A stretch of DNA of 64,000 nt from Serripes groenlandicus (GCA_031761405.1 JASEVX010000001.1:116846609-116910608); one strand, 5' to 3'; positions 52,701 to 58,729 are shown, numbered from the stretch's first letter. The notes: generated by a model from the sequence alone, not told the origin. Translations and numbers: made by a program.

Positions 52701-55700
52701 AGTCAATCTCTTTAAAACCAGAGCTAAACTTCACTTGCTTGAAACAGATCTGATGTCTGCCCAACACAGGTCAGGTCAGAGTTACCTTTGCATCAGCCAA
52801 TCAAATTGCTTACACAAAAGTAATAAGTATAAAACAGGTAAGATAACCCATAAACATTAAAATTTGTGCTCGCCAAATAGTTAATTCTGCATGGCGAGGG
52901 TAAAGAAAACCATTTTATTATTATATATAAACATTACAAGAGAGAGAAGTGGTGATAGTTGAGTGTTCTGATTGTATAGAACCAAAAAAACAAGCACAAT
53001 GTCATGCTCATGAGTATTTAACCCTTTCCCACATACAACAAACCTGCAGCAGACGACTTTGGAAACATCTAGACAAAAATGTGAAATATCTCTGTATAAG
53101 AAATCTTGATTATTACACAGAGTTGAAAACATTGTGACAAAAGGGAAAATTGCTTGTTTTGAGAAATTTCTCCTTATGTCAAAATGTTTTCAAAAGTCTT
53201 CTGCTGCAGAGGCATCAGAACGAGTCTATATGAGGGAAAGGGTCAGTGAAGAGGGTCAATACGAGACAACCTTTTATGCTGTGTAGTCAGATCCAATATA
53301 CATACACCGAAGTATTTTGGTCTGATATTAACGAAATTGTACTTGGGTAGAAGAAATTGAAAGATTTAACAGGATAAAGAAAAATATTGAAAACAATAAG
53401 GTCACAGTAATTAATGTTTAACCCTTTTCGAAATACAACAAATTTAATAGACATCTTTGAAATCTCATAGGAAAATAAATGAAAAATATAAATGGCAGTA
53501 CAAATATTGAATGGAGTTGACAACATTGCAGCAAAGGAGAAATTAATCATTTTAAGCAATTTCTTCTTTTGCCACAATGTTTTTAACTAGTTGTCAACTG
53601 CAGATGCATCAAATTGCCTCTGCATGGGGGTAAAGGGTATAAAGGTTAATGTTGAAAAAAAAGGTTATTAAAACCTTTTCCGTTACCGTCATATCTTCAG
53701 CAGACAACTTGGAACACATTTAAGCAAAAGTATGAAAAATCTTGAAAAAAGAAGTAATATTATTGAAAGAAGTTGTAAAGCTTGTGACAAAAGGTGACGT
53801 TGCTCATCATGAGCAATTTCTCCCTTTGCCACAATGTTTTCAAAAGTCGGCCCGCTGTAGAGGCGTCAAAAAGCATCAGTTTGTGGGAAAAGGTATTAAA
53901 CTTGCCCAGAAGACTACTCACTCTACTCGTATCTATGCCAGTGACAACCATACTGATAGGCTGACTCTGTACAGAAACCGCAGAACCTTTGGATTGTTCA
54001 TTCCAACCAACCTGAAAATTAACACATTCACTGAATTCAGATAAACTGTATATAATATGTGTGTGTGTGGGGGGGATATCAAACTAAACAACTGGCAATG
54101 GTTACAGTATCAAATGTAACCTTTTATCACATACAGACACTTTTTGCTGCCTCTGCAGCAGTATATATTTCAGATCATTGTGGCAAAAGGAGAAATTGCT
54201 CGTAATGAAAAATTTCTACTTTTGCCACCACAATTTTATCAAATTTATCCAATAATTGATCTTTCATTTATAGACTGTTAAACTTAAAAAAATATATATT
54301 TTCATGGTATGTTGCTGCAGATTCTGTGTATGTGGGAAAGGGTTAATCAACCAATTCAAGTAAGAACTTTTACCTAAAGCACACAAAAGATGGACCCCAT
54401 TTGGCAGATACTAATTTGCATAATTCTTACTTTAACACACTGGCTAACCAATTTTTCAGAAAAGTGTTAGATCTGGCTAGAGTGACTACTCAGTAGCCGT
54501 AGCTTTAGCAGTAGCTCTTTCCTTCATATAGATGCTCTCCGACACCTCTGCAACAGACAGATTTTTGAAAACATGGTGACAAAAGAAAACAAGAGGCCCA
54601 TGAGGGCCTATGCTCTACTGGTATGGTTCTTTGGTCATTTTCAGTCCAAAGCATGTATGTATGGTGAAGATCGGATAATAAATGAAGGCTCTTTTGTGTT
54701 CACAAGCTGTATTATAGCAATTTTGACAATTTAATTGGCCATAATCCAGTCTTGCATTGGCAGATCTGACTGGTTTGCGAAAGAAACCGAGCTCTCATCA
54801 ATATTCAACTACTATCTAAGTTTGGTGAAGATCGGATAGTAAATCGAGGCTCTATTGTGTTCACAAGCTGTATTATAGCAATTTTGACAATTTCAAGGGC
54901 CATAATCCAGTCATGCAAGGGTACATCTGGCTGGTTTTCAAAAGAAACCAAGCTCTCATCAATATTTAACTACTATCTAAGTTTGGTGAAGATCAGATAG
55001 TAAATGGAGGCTCTATTGTGTTCACCAGCTGTATTATAGCAATTTTGACAATTTCAAGGGCCATAATCCAGTCATACATGGGCACATCTGGCTGGTTTGC
55101 AAAATGAACCAAGCTCTCATGGATACCTAACTACTGTGTAAGTTTGGTGAAGATCAGATAGTAAATGGAGCCTCTATTGTGTTCACAAGCTCTATTATAG
55201 CAATTTTGACAATTCCAAGGGCCATAATCCAGTCTTGCATGGGCGGATCTGGCTGGTTTGCGAAAGGAATCGAGCTCTCATAGATATCTAACTACTGTAT
55301 AAGTTTGATTGAGATACAATCAAAACTGAAGACTCGCTTTCACAAGCTCTTTTATATCAATTTTGACAATTCCAAGGGCCATAATCCAGTCTTGCATGGG
55401 CGGATCTGGCTGGTTTGCAAAAGGAACCGAGCTCTCATGGATATCTAACTACTGTATAAGTTTGATTGAGATACAATCAAAACTGAAGACTGTATCGCGT
55501 TCACAAGCAATTGTTTACAGACGGACGCACGCACAGACCCACGGATGACGAACACCACACCACGGCATAAGCTCTTCTGGCCTTTGGCCAGTAGAGCTAA
55601 AAATTGCTCAAAACAAGCAATTTCTTCTTTTGACACCATGTTTTCAACTCCATTCAATTATTGTACTTTCCAAAAAAATTTGGATGTGTTTTCAAAGTCA

Positions 55701-57701
55701 TCTGCTGCAGAGTTGTTGTATGTGGGAAATGTAAATCTAAACAAATACCAGATAAGAGTTGTTTTCAGGTCTGTTTGCTTTGGAAATACCAAGGGAGAAC
55801 AATGTAACAGGAACATTTGACAGTTTAATTTTCATAAGAGTTGAAACCATTGTAGAAAAAAGAGTGAACAATAATTTTGAGCATTTACTCAATTTCTAAC
55901 AAAGTTTGCGAAATTCAGCACCCTTTCTTAATTTAACTCTTTTCAACATACAGCAAATCATAAGCAGAAAACTTTGAAAAATCTTAGCAATAATATGAGC
56001 CGTTCCACAAGAAAACTAACATTATGGCCTCTAACATAATGTATTGACCCAGAACAGGCTGCGCAGGCTTATCTGGGCCGACACATTCTGTCTCAGGGGC
56101 ACTATTATAAAGAGGTATAGAATAATGACATTATGCCATTTTTCTTTCAAAAGTCAACTTTTGCAGATGGACCAAACTCTGTCTGCACATGGAAAAGGGT
56201 TCAGCCAATGAAGAAATACTTTTGTTCTCTTCAGCACTTTAATCCTTTCCCTCATACAGACGCTTTCTGAAACCTGAAGCAGACAACTTTTGAAAACATT
56301 AAGGCAAAAGAAGAAATTGCCCTTTTGCCACAACGTTTTCCACTATTAGTGATTGGTTATCCATTCAATTATAGAGATTTTCCATTTTTTGACAAAATAT
56401 GTTTAAAGTTGTCTACTGCAGATTTGCTGTATGTGGAAAAGGGTTAAACAATTAATATTTTCTGGTGTGTTACATTAATCTTTTTGAAACAGCAAAATTG
56501 TGAAAAAGCTTGACAAACAATAGCCAGTGGTGAAAGGACCTGGAGTTGTTACTGGCTTCACACTAATTCCGTTTCTGCAAGTCATCAATGCATGAAATTC
56601 AACCATGCTGTATCATCGCACTGGCAAACAAGACAGTCGAATATTCACTTTATCTATTGGATAAATGACTCTGATCATAAATAACCATCCAGACCAGGAG
56701 GCCAATGATTTGTCAATTCAGTAATTGACATTGGAAATTATCATCTTTCAGTAAATCAACAGATAGACAAATTTGGATCAGTCACAGGTTATAGAGAATA
56801 AGTAAGGTAATCAATGACAATTGTTAATTGTTAATTGTTTTCAACTTGACAATTATCAAGTAGACAAGATTAAATGAAAACAAGGTTGGTTACACATAAT
56901 TAAAGAAATTCTTATCGATTTTGAATTAATCACTGTTCATCAAGAGTTAACCCTTTCCCTCATACGGCAATTCTGCAGCAGACGACTTTGAATGTATTTT
57001 GTCAAAACATAGACAATCTCCATAGTTGAATGGATAACCTATGACAAAAAGTGGAAAACATTGTGGCAAAAGGAGAAATTGCACGTTTTGTGCAATTTCT
57101 TCTTTTGTCACTATGTTTTCAAAAAGCTGTCTGCTGCAGAGACGTCAAAAAGCGCTTATATGAGGGAAAGGGTTAATTGGGATAGTAAATTTAAAATATC
57201 TGTATTACCTACAATTGATCTGCTGTATTAGAAAACAAGAAAGCAAGTTTTCAGGAGTTTTCTTTTTTGCGAGCATAAAAATCATAGAAGGAATAATAAT
57301 TGTTTTTATTGTAATTAACCATTTCCCTCATATAGACGCTTTCTGACGCCTCTGCAGCAGACAGCTTTTAGGAAACATGGAGACAAAAGAAGAAATTGCT
57401 CAAAATGTGCAATTTCTCCTTTTGTCAACATGTTTTAAACTCTTTTCAATTATTGTACTTTCATTTCAAGGGAGTTGACAATTTGTTTTCGGGTATGTTT
57501 TCAAAGTCGTCTGCTGCAGATTTTTTGTATGTGGGAAAGGGTTTAAAGAGCAATACATGACAAGGGTTAACATGTGTAAAATCAGTAAATAGAACTTACT
57601 GTCATGAAGTAATACTGGTAAACAGCTGGTTTGGAAACTCCACCAAATGAAAAGTTACCAATATTTTCATAGACATCACACATGATATCTCGAATAGTTT
57701 T
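34602..57701 (-). CDS. Gene 2: multi-exon PAN/Apple-domain type I membrane protein (5' incomplete)
   Basis: Twelve exons, 57701-57600, 54011-53922, 52625-52502, 51714-51541, 48442-48218, 47182-47070, 44889-44820, 40810-40574, 40146-39904, 38156-37911, 36393-36319 and 34732-34602, total 1830 bases and read as one frame of 609 residues plus stop. All junction phases match. Order: unrecognised extracellular region (about residues 1-165), PAN1, a 61-residue linker, PAN2-PAN4, Ser/Thr stalk, membrane helix, 20-residue charged tail. PAN domains share C-x3-C-x7-C-x5-C-x5-C. Known: PAN/Apple modules bind proteins or sugars outside the cell. Inferred: a surface adhesion or recognition protein. The first four exons weakly recall LolA-like modules of invertebrate membrane proteins; I am unsure. 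Signal-peptide exon not found. Confidence 0.75.
34755..34953 (+). mobile_element. TTAA MITE, diverged, beside a splice acceptor
   Basis: CACCCTTTTCCTCAAATACA to CATATGGGATTATA. Starts 23 bp upstream (on the gene strand) of the last gene 2 exon, so it supplies the branch-point region. Confidence 0.65.
34958..35202. mobile_element. Family F inverted-repeat element
   Basis: Ends TTTGAGCCGTCCCGCGAGAA (left) and, in reverse, ATATGAGCCGTCCCTTGAGA (right), followed by AACCAACATT on both arms. A second copy lies at 55993. No coding capacity. Confidence 0.75.
35203..35520. other. Unassigned intron sequence
   Basis: AT-rich; TTGATCCATTAGTCTAGGAG-like words occur twice (about 35349 and 35385). Nothing else seen. 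Confidence 0.4.
35521..36190 (+). repeat. Family P tandem repeat, about 150-bp units
   Basis: Four units with TTTGAGGTACAGGCCT, ATCATGGTGAACATGTGTG and GGGAATCCTATGATGCATGG; ends GACAGACAGACTCACGGACG and GAGCTTACGGCAAGCGGGCT. Confidence 0.7.
36319..36393 (-). CDS. Gene 2 exon 11: Ser/Thr-rich stalk
   Basis: Acceptor TACATTTTCAG, donor GTATAT, 75 bases, phase 1 to 1. Encodes QYFDDSRPANSQSAQSTSTT then GYSG. Ser/Thr/Gln-rich sequence just before a membrane helix suits an O-glycosylated stalk. Because the exon is symmetric, skipping it would keep the frame. The opposite-strand open frame here is a shadow. Confidence 0.6.
36475..36810. mobile_element. Two TTAA MITE remnants
   Basis: 36475-36590 keeps TTTAACCTTTTCCCACTTAT and a left arm; 36690-36790 keeps GTGTGGCAAAAGGAG and a damaged hairpin. 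Confidence 0.55.
37039..37266 (-). mobile_element. TTAA MITE, full length
   Basis: CAACCCTTTCCCACC to GGAAAAGGGTTAA; hairpin GAAATTGCTCATGAGCAATTTC; GTCGTCTGCTGCAG arm. Confidence 0.85.
37381..37608 (+). mobile_element. TTAA MITE, full length
   Basis: TTAACCCTTTCGAACATACA to GTGGGAAAGGATTAA; central hairpin AAATTGCTCG/CGTTTTGAGCAATTT intact. Confidence 0.85.
37911..38156 (-). CDS. Gene 2 exon 10: PAN/Apple-like domain 4
   Basis: Acceptor CATTTACAG, donor GTAAGT, phase 1 to 1, 246 bases. Core AENCAKLCVENYGYSCKGLS then FC, C-x5-C and a closing FCHLYA. The aromatic pair of the SFxY core is changed to GLSF, so this is the most divergent of the four modules. Confidence 0.8.
38223..38431 (+). mobile_element. 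TTAA MITE, diverged
   Basis: CGACCCTGTTTCCTACATGC with GCAGCAGAC; right end GTGGAGAACAGTTAA is worn. It ends on the TTAA that starts the next copy. Confidence 0.65.
38428..38653 (-). mobile_element. TTAA MITE, full length
   Basis: TTAACCCTTTCCC to GGGAAAGGGTTAA, hairpin GAAATTGCACAAAACATGCA. Confidence 0.9.
38654..39305. other. Intron sequence with MITE debris
   Basis: Fragments of the TTAA MITE at 38654-38730 and 39085-39184; otherwise unassigned AT-rich sequence. Confidence 0.45.
39306..39440 (+). mobile_element. tRNA-derived SINE
   Basis: A-box-like TGTGGTGTAGTGGTAGAGC and B-box-like GTTCAATCC spaced as in a tRNA, with an anticodon-like arm between them and a non-tRNA body (GTCTTTAAAAAAGGTAGTAA, TGCCCTCCTAGGCGC). 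The acceptor stem does not pair fully, so this is not a tRNA gene. Confidence 0.65.
39605..39834 (+). mobile_element. TTAA-type MITE with ATAA target duplication
   Basis: ATAA-CCCTTTCCCTCATAC at the left, GAGGGAAAGGG-ATAA at the right; otherwise near consensus. The right end is 70 bp from gene 2 exon 9. Confidence 0.85.
39904..40146 (-). CDS. Gene 2 exon 9: PAN/Apple-like domain 3
   Basis: Acceptor TTTTTAATCAG, donor GTAAGT, phase 1 to 1, 243 bases. Core ADICAKTCFTSNQINCKSFD, then YC, C-x5-C and a closing DCSHYS. Starts KYTDKYTLYEG, similar to the starts of the neighbouring module and stalk exons (KYLYDF, QYFDDS), which suggests descent by exon duplication. Confidence 0.8.
40225..40281 (+). 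mobile_element. TTAA MITE, right end only
   Basis: TCAAAGTCATCTGCTGCAGA to GAGGGAAAGGGTTAA. Confidence 0.7.
40290..40562 (+). repeat. Family Q repeat, copy 1
   Basis: Shares AGTGGTGATWGTTGAG, TCAGAGTTGCCTTTG / AGAGTTACCTTTGCAT and CCAATCAAATTG with 52760-53345. This copy lacks the MITE found in the other. Confidence 0.6.
40574..40810 (-). CDS. Gene 2 exon 8: PAN/Apple-like domain 2
   Basis: Acceptor TTTCAATTTCAG, donor GTATGT, phase 1 to 1. Core DDCAKKCLSTKYFTCDSFTY then C-x5-C and a closing ACDLYI. Same cysteine spacing as the other three modules. Followed directly by the next module through an AGA codon. Confidence 0.8.
40885..41075 (+). mobile_element. TTAA MITE remnant
   Basis: GACATCTGCAGCAGACAGC, CTCTATAATTGAATGTACAA and GTGTCAAAAGGAGAAATTGC survive; the right half is missing. 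Confidence 0.55.
41207..41436 (-). mobile_element. TTAA MITE, full length
   Basis: TTAACCCTTTCCC to GAGGGAAAGGTTTAA; complete arms and hairpin. Confidence 0.9.
41462..41904 (-). mobile_element. Old TTAA MITE remnant split by a SINE
   Basis: GCAATTTTCTCCTTTTCACA (left part) and TCATTTAGTGAGATTTGCCA to CACGTGTGGGAATCATTTAA (right part) are halves of one diverged copy. Confidence 0.6.
41519..41787 (+). mobile_element. tRNA-derived SINE with target duplication
   Basis: tRNA-like head: GCCGGGTAGCTTAATTGGTA (A box) and GGGTTCGATACCC (B box), with a mispaired acceptor stem. Body ends GACCGCCGTGATATGACC, GGCGTTAAACTCC and a (CAAA)n tail. The 13-bp ACACTGTTCTAAA flanks it exactly (41506-41518, 41788-41800). 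The 3' part resembles a SINE domain shared among molluscs; family name not certain. Confidence 0.85.
41912..42143 (-). mobile_element. TTAA MITE, full length
   Basis: TTAACCCTCTCCGACATACA to GTGGGAAAGGGTTAA; hairpin AGAAATTGCTCAAAATGAGC. Confidence 0.9.
42318..42350. repeat. GC-rich hairpin block, copy 2
   Basis: Identical over 33 bp with 21108-21140 (TTATTAGTCGCCGGGCAGAA then GCCCGCGACTTCT) while the flanks differ. Confidence 0.6.
42789..42800. promoter_or_regulatory. NRF1-like palindrome CGCGCATGCGCA
   Basis: Matches the NRF1 core GCGCATGCGC exactly in an otherwise CpG-poor intron of gene 2. No exon is recognised next to it, so a promoter role is only a possibility. Confidence 0.25.
43420..43617 (-). 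mobile_element. TTAA MITE, right arm deleted
   Basis: TTAACCCTTTCCC to GAGGGAAAGGGTTAA; the GTCTGCTGC part of the right arm is lost. Confidence 0.85.
43675..43899 (+). mobile_element. TTAA MITE, strongly diverged
   Basis: Internal order preserved (CATTGGGGCAAAACG, TCCTTTTGTCCTAATG); end GTGTGGGGAAGTGGGTT. Confidence 0.5.
43900..44430. other. Unassigned intron sequence
   Basis: No exon, repeat or RNA feature recognised. Includes a GGCATGGGTACTCCACTCAA stretch of unknown origin. Confidence 0.4.
44431..44738 (+). mobile_element. TTAA MITE, long diverged copy
   Basis: TTAACCCTTTACC to GATAGGGGTTAT, with about 70 extra bases in the centre (a second insertion or a duplication). Confidence 0.65.
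44746..44808 (-). mobile_element. TTAA MITE, left end only
   Basis: TATCCCTTTCCCACATATAG then ACGCTTTCAGACGACTC; it stops 6 bp short of the gene 2 exon 7 donor. Confidence 0.65.
44820..44889 (-). CDS. Gene 2 exon 7: short linker exon
   Basis: Acceptor CAATATTGCAG, donor GTATGT, 70 bases, phase 0 to 1. Encodes MTVTYPAVFLAPNLITFDNN then KAG. It is the only candidate seen that converts the phase-0 end of exon 6 into the phase-1 start of exon 8 (junction codon AGT), which supports it. A truncated MITE stops about 6 bp beyond the donor. Confidence 0.55.
45217..45405 (-). mobile_element. TTAA MITE, right end lost, inside the decayed array
   Basis: CTAACCCTTTCCACATACAG; hairpin GATATTACTCATACTGAGTA; stops at GTTGTCTGCTG, where array sequence resumes. 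Confidence 0.7.
45503..45620 (-). mobile_element. TTAA MITE, partial
   Basis: TTAAGCCCTTTCCCACATAT left end; short hairpin; right arm absent. Confidence 0.65.
45700..47130 (-). repeat. 61-bp minisatellite made from an exon end plus its splice donor
   Basis: About 22 clear units with period 61 (for example steps of 61 between 46620, 46681 and 46742). The gene-strand unit starts ATTGAAAGGAGAGG, continues through CACTCAATATCTCAAACACG and ends GTAAGTCAGCTGTTTA. The unit at 47115-47055 spans the exon 6 / intron border; the others lie in the intron. Many keep GGTAAGT or GGTAAGG. A block of seven units, about 424 bp, is repeated (45872 and 46296), a higher-order repeat. Read through from exon 6, the first intron unit meets TGA after SNTVSQLFN. 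Confidence 0.9.
47070..47182 (-). CDS. Gene 2 exon 6: linker exon whose end seeded a minisatellite
   Basis: Acceptor CTGTATTTATCAG then 113 bases, phase 1 to 0, donor GTAAGT at 47069-47064. Encodes TVNSRDKAEPTNKQTMVMLQ then DIIERRGISITLNISNT. Joining exon 5 through this acceptor gives Arg after CDHYS, matching the Arg/Lys that follows the other PAN modules. An alternative upstream AG (ending 47205) would put a stop in frame from exon 5. The last 45 bases plus the first 16 intron bases form the unit of the adjacent 61-bp array. Confidence 0.65.
47237..47505. mobile_element. Two TTAA MITE remnants
   Basis: 47237-47410 (AACCTTTTCCCTGACACAAC, GCGCCTCTGTAGCA) and 47425-47505 (TTCCCACATGG, GTTGTCTGCTGCAGATGCAT). 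Confidence 0.5.
47515..47711 (+). mobile_element. TTAA MITE, hairpin deleted
   Basis: TTAACCCTTTCCC to GAGGGAAAAGGTTTAA. Confidence 0.8.
47712..48012. other. Intron sequence with faint MITE debris
   Basis: CTACTGCAGCAGTAAACAG and GGGGAAAGGTTTAA (to 48016) suggest a worn copy at about 47880-48016. Otherwise nothing seen. Confidence 0.4.
48013..48199 (+). mobile_element. TTAA MITE beside gene 2 exon 5 donor
   Basis: TTAACACTTTCCCACATACA to GTGGGAAAGGTTTAA; half of the central hairpin is deleted. Ends 18 bp from the exon. Confidence 0.8.
48218..48442 (-). CDS. Gene 2 exon 5: PAN/Apple-like domain 1
   Basis: One exon, phase 1 to 1, encodes one module. Cysteines at exon residues 27, 31, 39, 45, 51 and 70; core DDCAGYCRNITAFACESFDF, then C-x5-C and a closing CDHYS. 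The CxSFxF/Y core is typical of PAN domains. A MITE target site begins 14 bp from the acceptor edge (48456) and another ends 19 bp from the donor edge (48199), so the exon is boxed in by transposons. Confidence 0.8.
48456..48682 (-). mobile_element. TTAA MITE beside gene 2 exon 5 acceptor
   Basis: Near-consensus full copy. Its TTAA lies 14 bp from the exon edge; on the gene strand GGGTTAATCTATAATTTCAG joins element end, likely branch point and acceptor. Shares its right TTAA (48679-48682) with the next copy. Confidence 0.9.
48679..48826 (+). mobile_element. TTAA MITE, back to back, right end lost
   Basis: TTAACCCTTTCCAACATACA to TGCTTATTATGAGCAA; cut where a G-type fragment starts. Confidence 0.8.
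48827..49269 (-). mobile_element. Family G fragment, reverse, diverged
   Basis: CAATCACCTGAGTGATGGTA and at the other end GATCACCTTGACCTATTGGC then TCAGGTAAT, the reverse of the G head. Confidence 0.55.
49362..49578 (+). mobile_element. TTAA MITE with mutated target sites
   Basis: CTAACCCTTTCCAACATACA to GAGGGAAAGGGTTAG. Central hairpin shortened. Confidence 0.8.
49805..49935. repeat. Foldback hairpin of about 130 bp
   Basis: Outer arms CGTAATGTT / ACCATTACG and inner arms GTGTTACTATAAATA / TATTTATAGTAACAC around a loop, with GGGAATCCCC near both arms. Probably a small MITE. Confidence 0.6.
49936..51540. other. Long intron part, mostly unassigned
   Basis: Holds a perfect-looking hairpin at 51316-51372 and a CG-bearing patch at 50575-50640 with AACGTCA / TGACGTT arms. 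The 83-codon reverse frame at 50985-51236 has no feature I recognise. No exon supported. Confidence 0.45.
51316..51372. repeat. Hairpin with about 24-bp arms
   Basis: CATGCAAAACGGTTATAACT... and its reverse ...AGTTACAACCGTTTTGCATG around a 10-base loop. A half copy (ATGCAAAGCGGTTGTAACTA) lies at about 42284. Confidence 0.65.
51541..51714 (-). CDS. Gene 2 exon 4
   Basis: Acceptor TTCTTCTTTAG, donor GTAAGT, phase 1 to 1. Encodes TYHPYLDHHKADFLKLVQRK then LSILTGVSPLRFQNAQVSNT and KEFTVYLASIVQQAPDI. Alternating hydrophobic strands suggest a folded extracellular domain; not identified. The junction codon with exon 3 is AAA (Lys). Confidence 0.7.
51898..52109 (-). mobile_element. TTAA MITE, diverged left end
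   Basis: GTTTCCCACCTTAAAATGCA to GTGGGAATGGGTTTAA; hairpin GAAATTGCTCAAAACAAGCA; GTTGTCTGCTGCAG. Confidence 0.75.
52110..52501. other. Unassigned intron sequence
   Basis: AT-rich; no repeat or exon recognised before gene 2 exon 3. Confidence 0.4.
52502..52625 (-). CDS. Gene 2 exon 3
   Basis: Acceptor ATAATTTCAG, donor GTAAGT, phase 0 to 1. Encodes NSQTEHFDFYDFNEQHPDLT then NFNIQPCFTGNQKQLFLIRFN. The HFDFYD stretch with a following single Cys recalls the YYD motif of LolA-like extracellular modules; this is a weak resemblance from memory. Confidence 0.65.
52760..53345 (+). repeat. Family Q repeat, copy 2, split by a MITE
   Basis: Related to 40290-40562 on both sides of the MITE at 53018-53245 (right part: AGAGGGTCAATACGAGACAA, GAAGTATTTTGGTCTGATAT). 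Confidence 0.6.
53018..53245 (+). mobile_element. TTAA MITE with identifiable empty site
   Basis: TTAACCCTTTCCCACATACA to GAGGGAAAGGGTCA. The uninterrupted Q copy has a single TTAA at the equivalent place (about 40471). Confidence 0.85.
53418..53641 (+). mobile_element. TTAA MITE, diverged
   Basis: TTAACCCTTTTCGAAATACA to GGGGTAAAGGGTATAA. Confidence 0.7.
53667..53900 (+). mobile_element. TTAA MITE, next to gene 2 exon 2
   Basis: TATTAAAACCTTTTCCGTTA to GTGGGAAAAGGTATTAA; hairpin GTTGCTCATCATGAGCAA. Ends 21 bp from the exon donor. Confidence 0.75.
53922..54011 (-). CDS. Gene 2 exon 2
   Basis: Acceptor AATTTTCAG, donor GTGAGT. 30 codons, phase 0 to 0, VGWNEQSKGSAVSVQSQPIS then MVVTGIDTSR. 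A MITE ends 21 bp below the donor edge at 53900. No domain recognised. Confidence 0.6.
54116..54346 (-). mobile_element. TTAA MITE
   Basis: TGTAACCTTTTATCACATAC to GTGGGAAAGGGTTAA; long arm GCCTCTGCAGCAG visible. Confidence 0.8.
54512..55729 (-). mobile_element. TTAA MITE split by a family C element
   Basis: Left half 54512-54588 ends GACAAAAGAAA; right half from 55601 resumes AAATTGCTCAAAACAAGC. The halves meet inside the central hairpin of the MITE. Confidence 0.75.
54589..55600 (-). mobile_element. Family C element, reverse, inserted in a MITE
   Basis: Starts ACAAGAGGCCCATGAGGGCC and ends GGCCTTTGGCCAGTAGAGCT, the exact reverse of C ends; about five core units. Sits in an A-run with no target duplication, which fixes the family's borders. 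Confidence 0.85.
55836..56206. mobile_element. MITE remnants with a family F copy inside
   Basis: 55836-55905 and 55934-55992 are worn TTAA MITE parts (TTAACTCTTTTCAACATACA). 55993-56140 is family F (ATATGAGCCGTTCCACAAGA, then AAACTAACATTATGGCCTCT). 56147-56206 is the MITE right end (GGAAAAGGGTTCA). Confidence 0.6.
56239..56447 (-). mobile_element. TTAA MITE
   Basis: TTAATCCTTTCCCTCATACA to GTGGAAAAGGGTTAA; hairpin shortened. Confidence 0.8.
56448..56946. other. Unassigned intron sequence
   Basis: AT-rich with a short GACAATTGTTAATTGTTAAT run. No exon seen. Confidence 0.4.
56947..57176 (+). mobile_element. TTAA MITE, full length
   Basis: TTAACCCTTTCCC to GGGAAAGGGTTAA, 230 bp, one of the cleanest copies; hairpin GAAATTGCACG/TTTTGTGCAATTTC. 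Confidence 0.92.
57315..57545 (-). mobile_element. TTAA MITE, full length
   Basis: TTAACCATTTCCCTCATATA to GTGGGAAAGGGTTTAA. Confidence 0.85.
57600..57701 (-). CDS. Gene 2 exon 1 of those found (N-terminal region)
   Basis: Acceptor TTATTTCAG abuts 57701 and donor GTAAGT follows 57600. 34 codons, phase 0 at both ends, KTIRDIMCDVYENIGNFSFG then GVSKPAVYQYYFMT. It must have an upstream exon. MITEs sit 37 bp above (57739) and 54 bp below (57545). Confidence 0.65.
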
Positions 57702-57738
57702 CTGAAATAAATGTTAAATAAATCATCAATTATTATTG

Positions 57739-57968
57739 TTAACCCTTTCCCTCATATGACATTTCTGCAGCAGACAACTTTGAACATAGTCTGTCAAAAT
57801 ATAGAAAATCTCTATAATTGAATGGATAACCTATGACTAAAAGTTGAAAACATTGTGTAAAAAGGAGAAATTGCTCGTTTTGAGCAATTTCTTCTTTTGT
57901 CACTATGTTTTCAAAAAGCTGTCTGCTGCAGAGGCGTCAGAAAGCGTCTATATGAGGGTAAGGGTTAA
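57739..57968 (+). mobile_element. TTAA MITE, full length
   Basis: TTAACCCTTTCCCTCATATG to GAGGGTAAGGGTTAA; perfect hairpin GAAATTGCTCGTTTTGAGCA. Confidence 0.9.
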
Positions 57969-58477
57969 GACATTTCTGTGTATAATTCACATCTATTTTG
58001 TATATGAGCCAATATCAAATTTCGCCCGAAAAGCTGTCCTTGGCATTTTTCTCAAAAACCGCAATATATTTAGTAAAAACTTAAACAGGAATATGTCATT
58101 AGCATTGAATCTTATAAAATAAACAAGTTTTACTAATCATATACAGAGAAAAAATATGCATTTGACCTGTTGTAATACCAAAAAATATGTATTTTTGCTT
58201 GTCCCCAAATTGAAATTTTGCATTCAAGACTTTATTATTAAATGTATGAACTAGTCTGAGGTAAAATATCTTCTTCACAGCTATTTACCACATGTTATAA
58301 AGCGTTTTACAATCCATTATGACTGAAATTATCAGCATTAGCTAAAAAAAAATATGTTTGAAGTCTGTCTTTAGATTCCGTATTATTTTGTCCTTTAAAT
58401 AACACTAGTGTGTGTAGAACATATCCTTTGGGTTATTTACCAACAAGTGACTCTTCAAATGAAGGTACAATATTTCA

Positions 58478-58487
58478 AAGATGGCGG
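58478..58487 (+). promoter_or_regulatory. YY1-like AAGATGGCGG site
   Basis: In animals this motif often sits at or just downstream of transcription starts. Here it lies 13 bp before an ATG exon with a good donor. A single motif match is weak evidence. Confidence 0.25.
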
Positions 58488-58499
58488 TCAGGGTGATTC

Positions 58500-58542
58500 A
58501 TGACGATGAACATTGTGTGGAGGGAAATATTTGAAGAAGTTG
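58500..58542 (+). CDS. Possible first coding exon of an unidentified gene 3
   Basis: ATG at 58500 opens MTMNIVWREIFEEV and runs into the donor GTGAGT at 58543. Just upstream AAGATGGCGG (58478-58487) resembles a YY1 promoter site and itself contains an ATG opening an overlapping 17-codon frame to TGA at 58534. No downstream exon was recognised before the window end, so this may be chance. Confidence 0.25.
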
Positions 58543-58729
58543 GTGAGTAACTGATGGCATAATTTTAAAAGTTGTCCTTTATGTAACACTTTTGCAAGCA
58601 TACCACTGACCAGCAAGAAATATTTGTATTATGCTACAGTTAGAAAATGTCAACCCTTCCTGATTCACTATGCTTATAGTTGTTTCCCTTTTATTGTTAG
58701 TTGACAAATTGATTAAAACACATGTGTGG

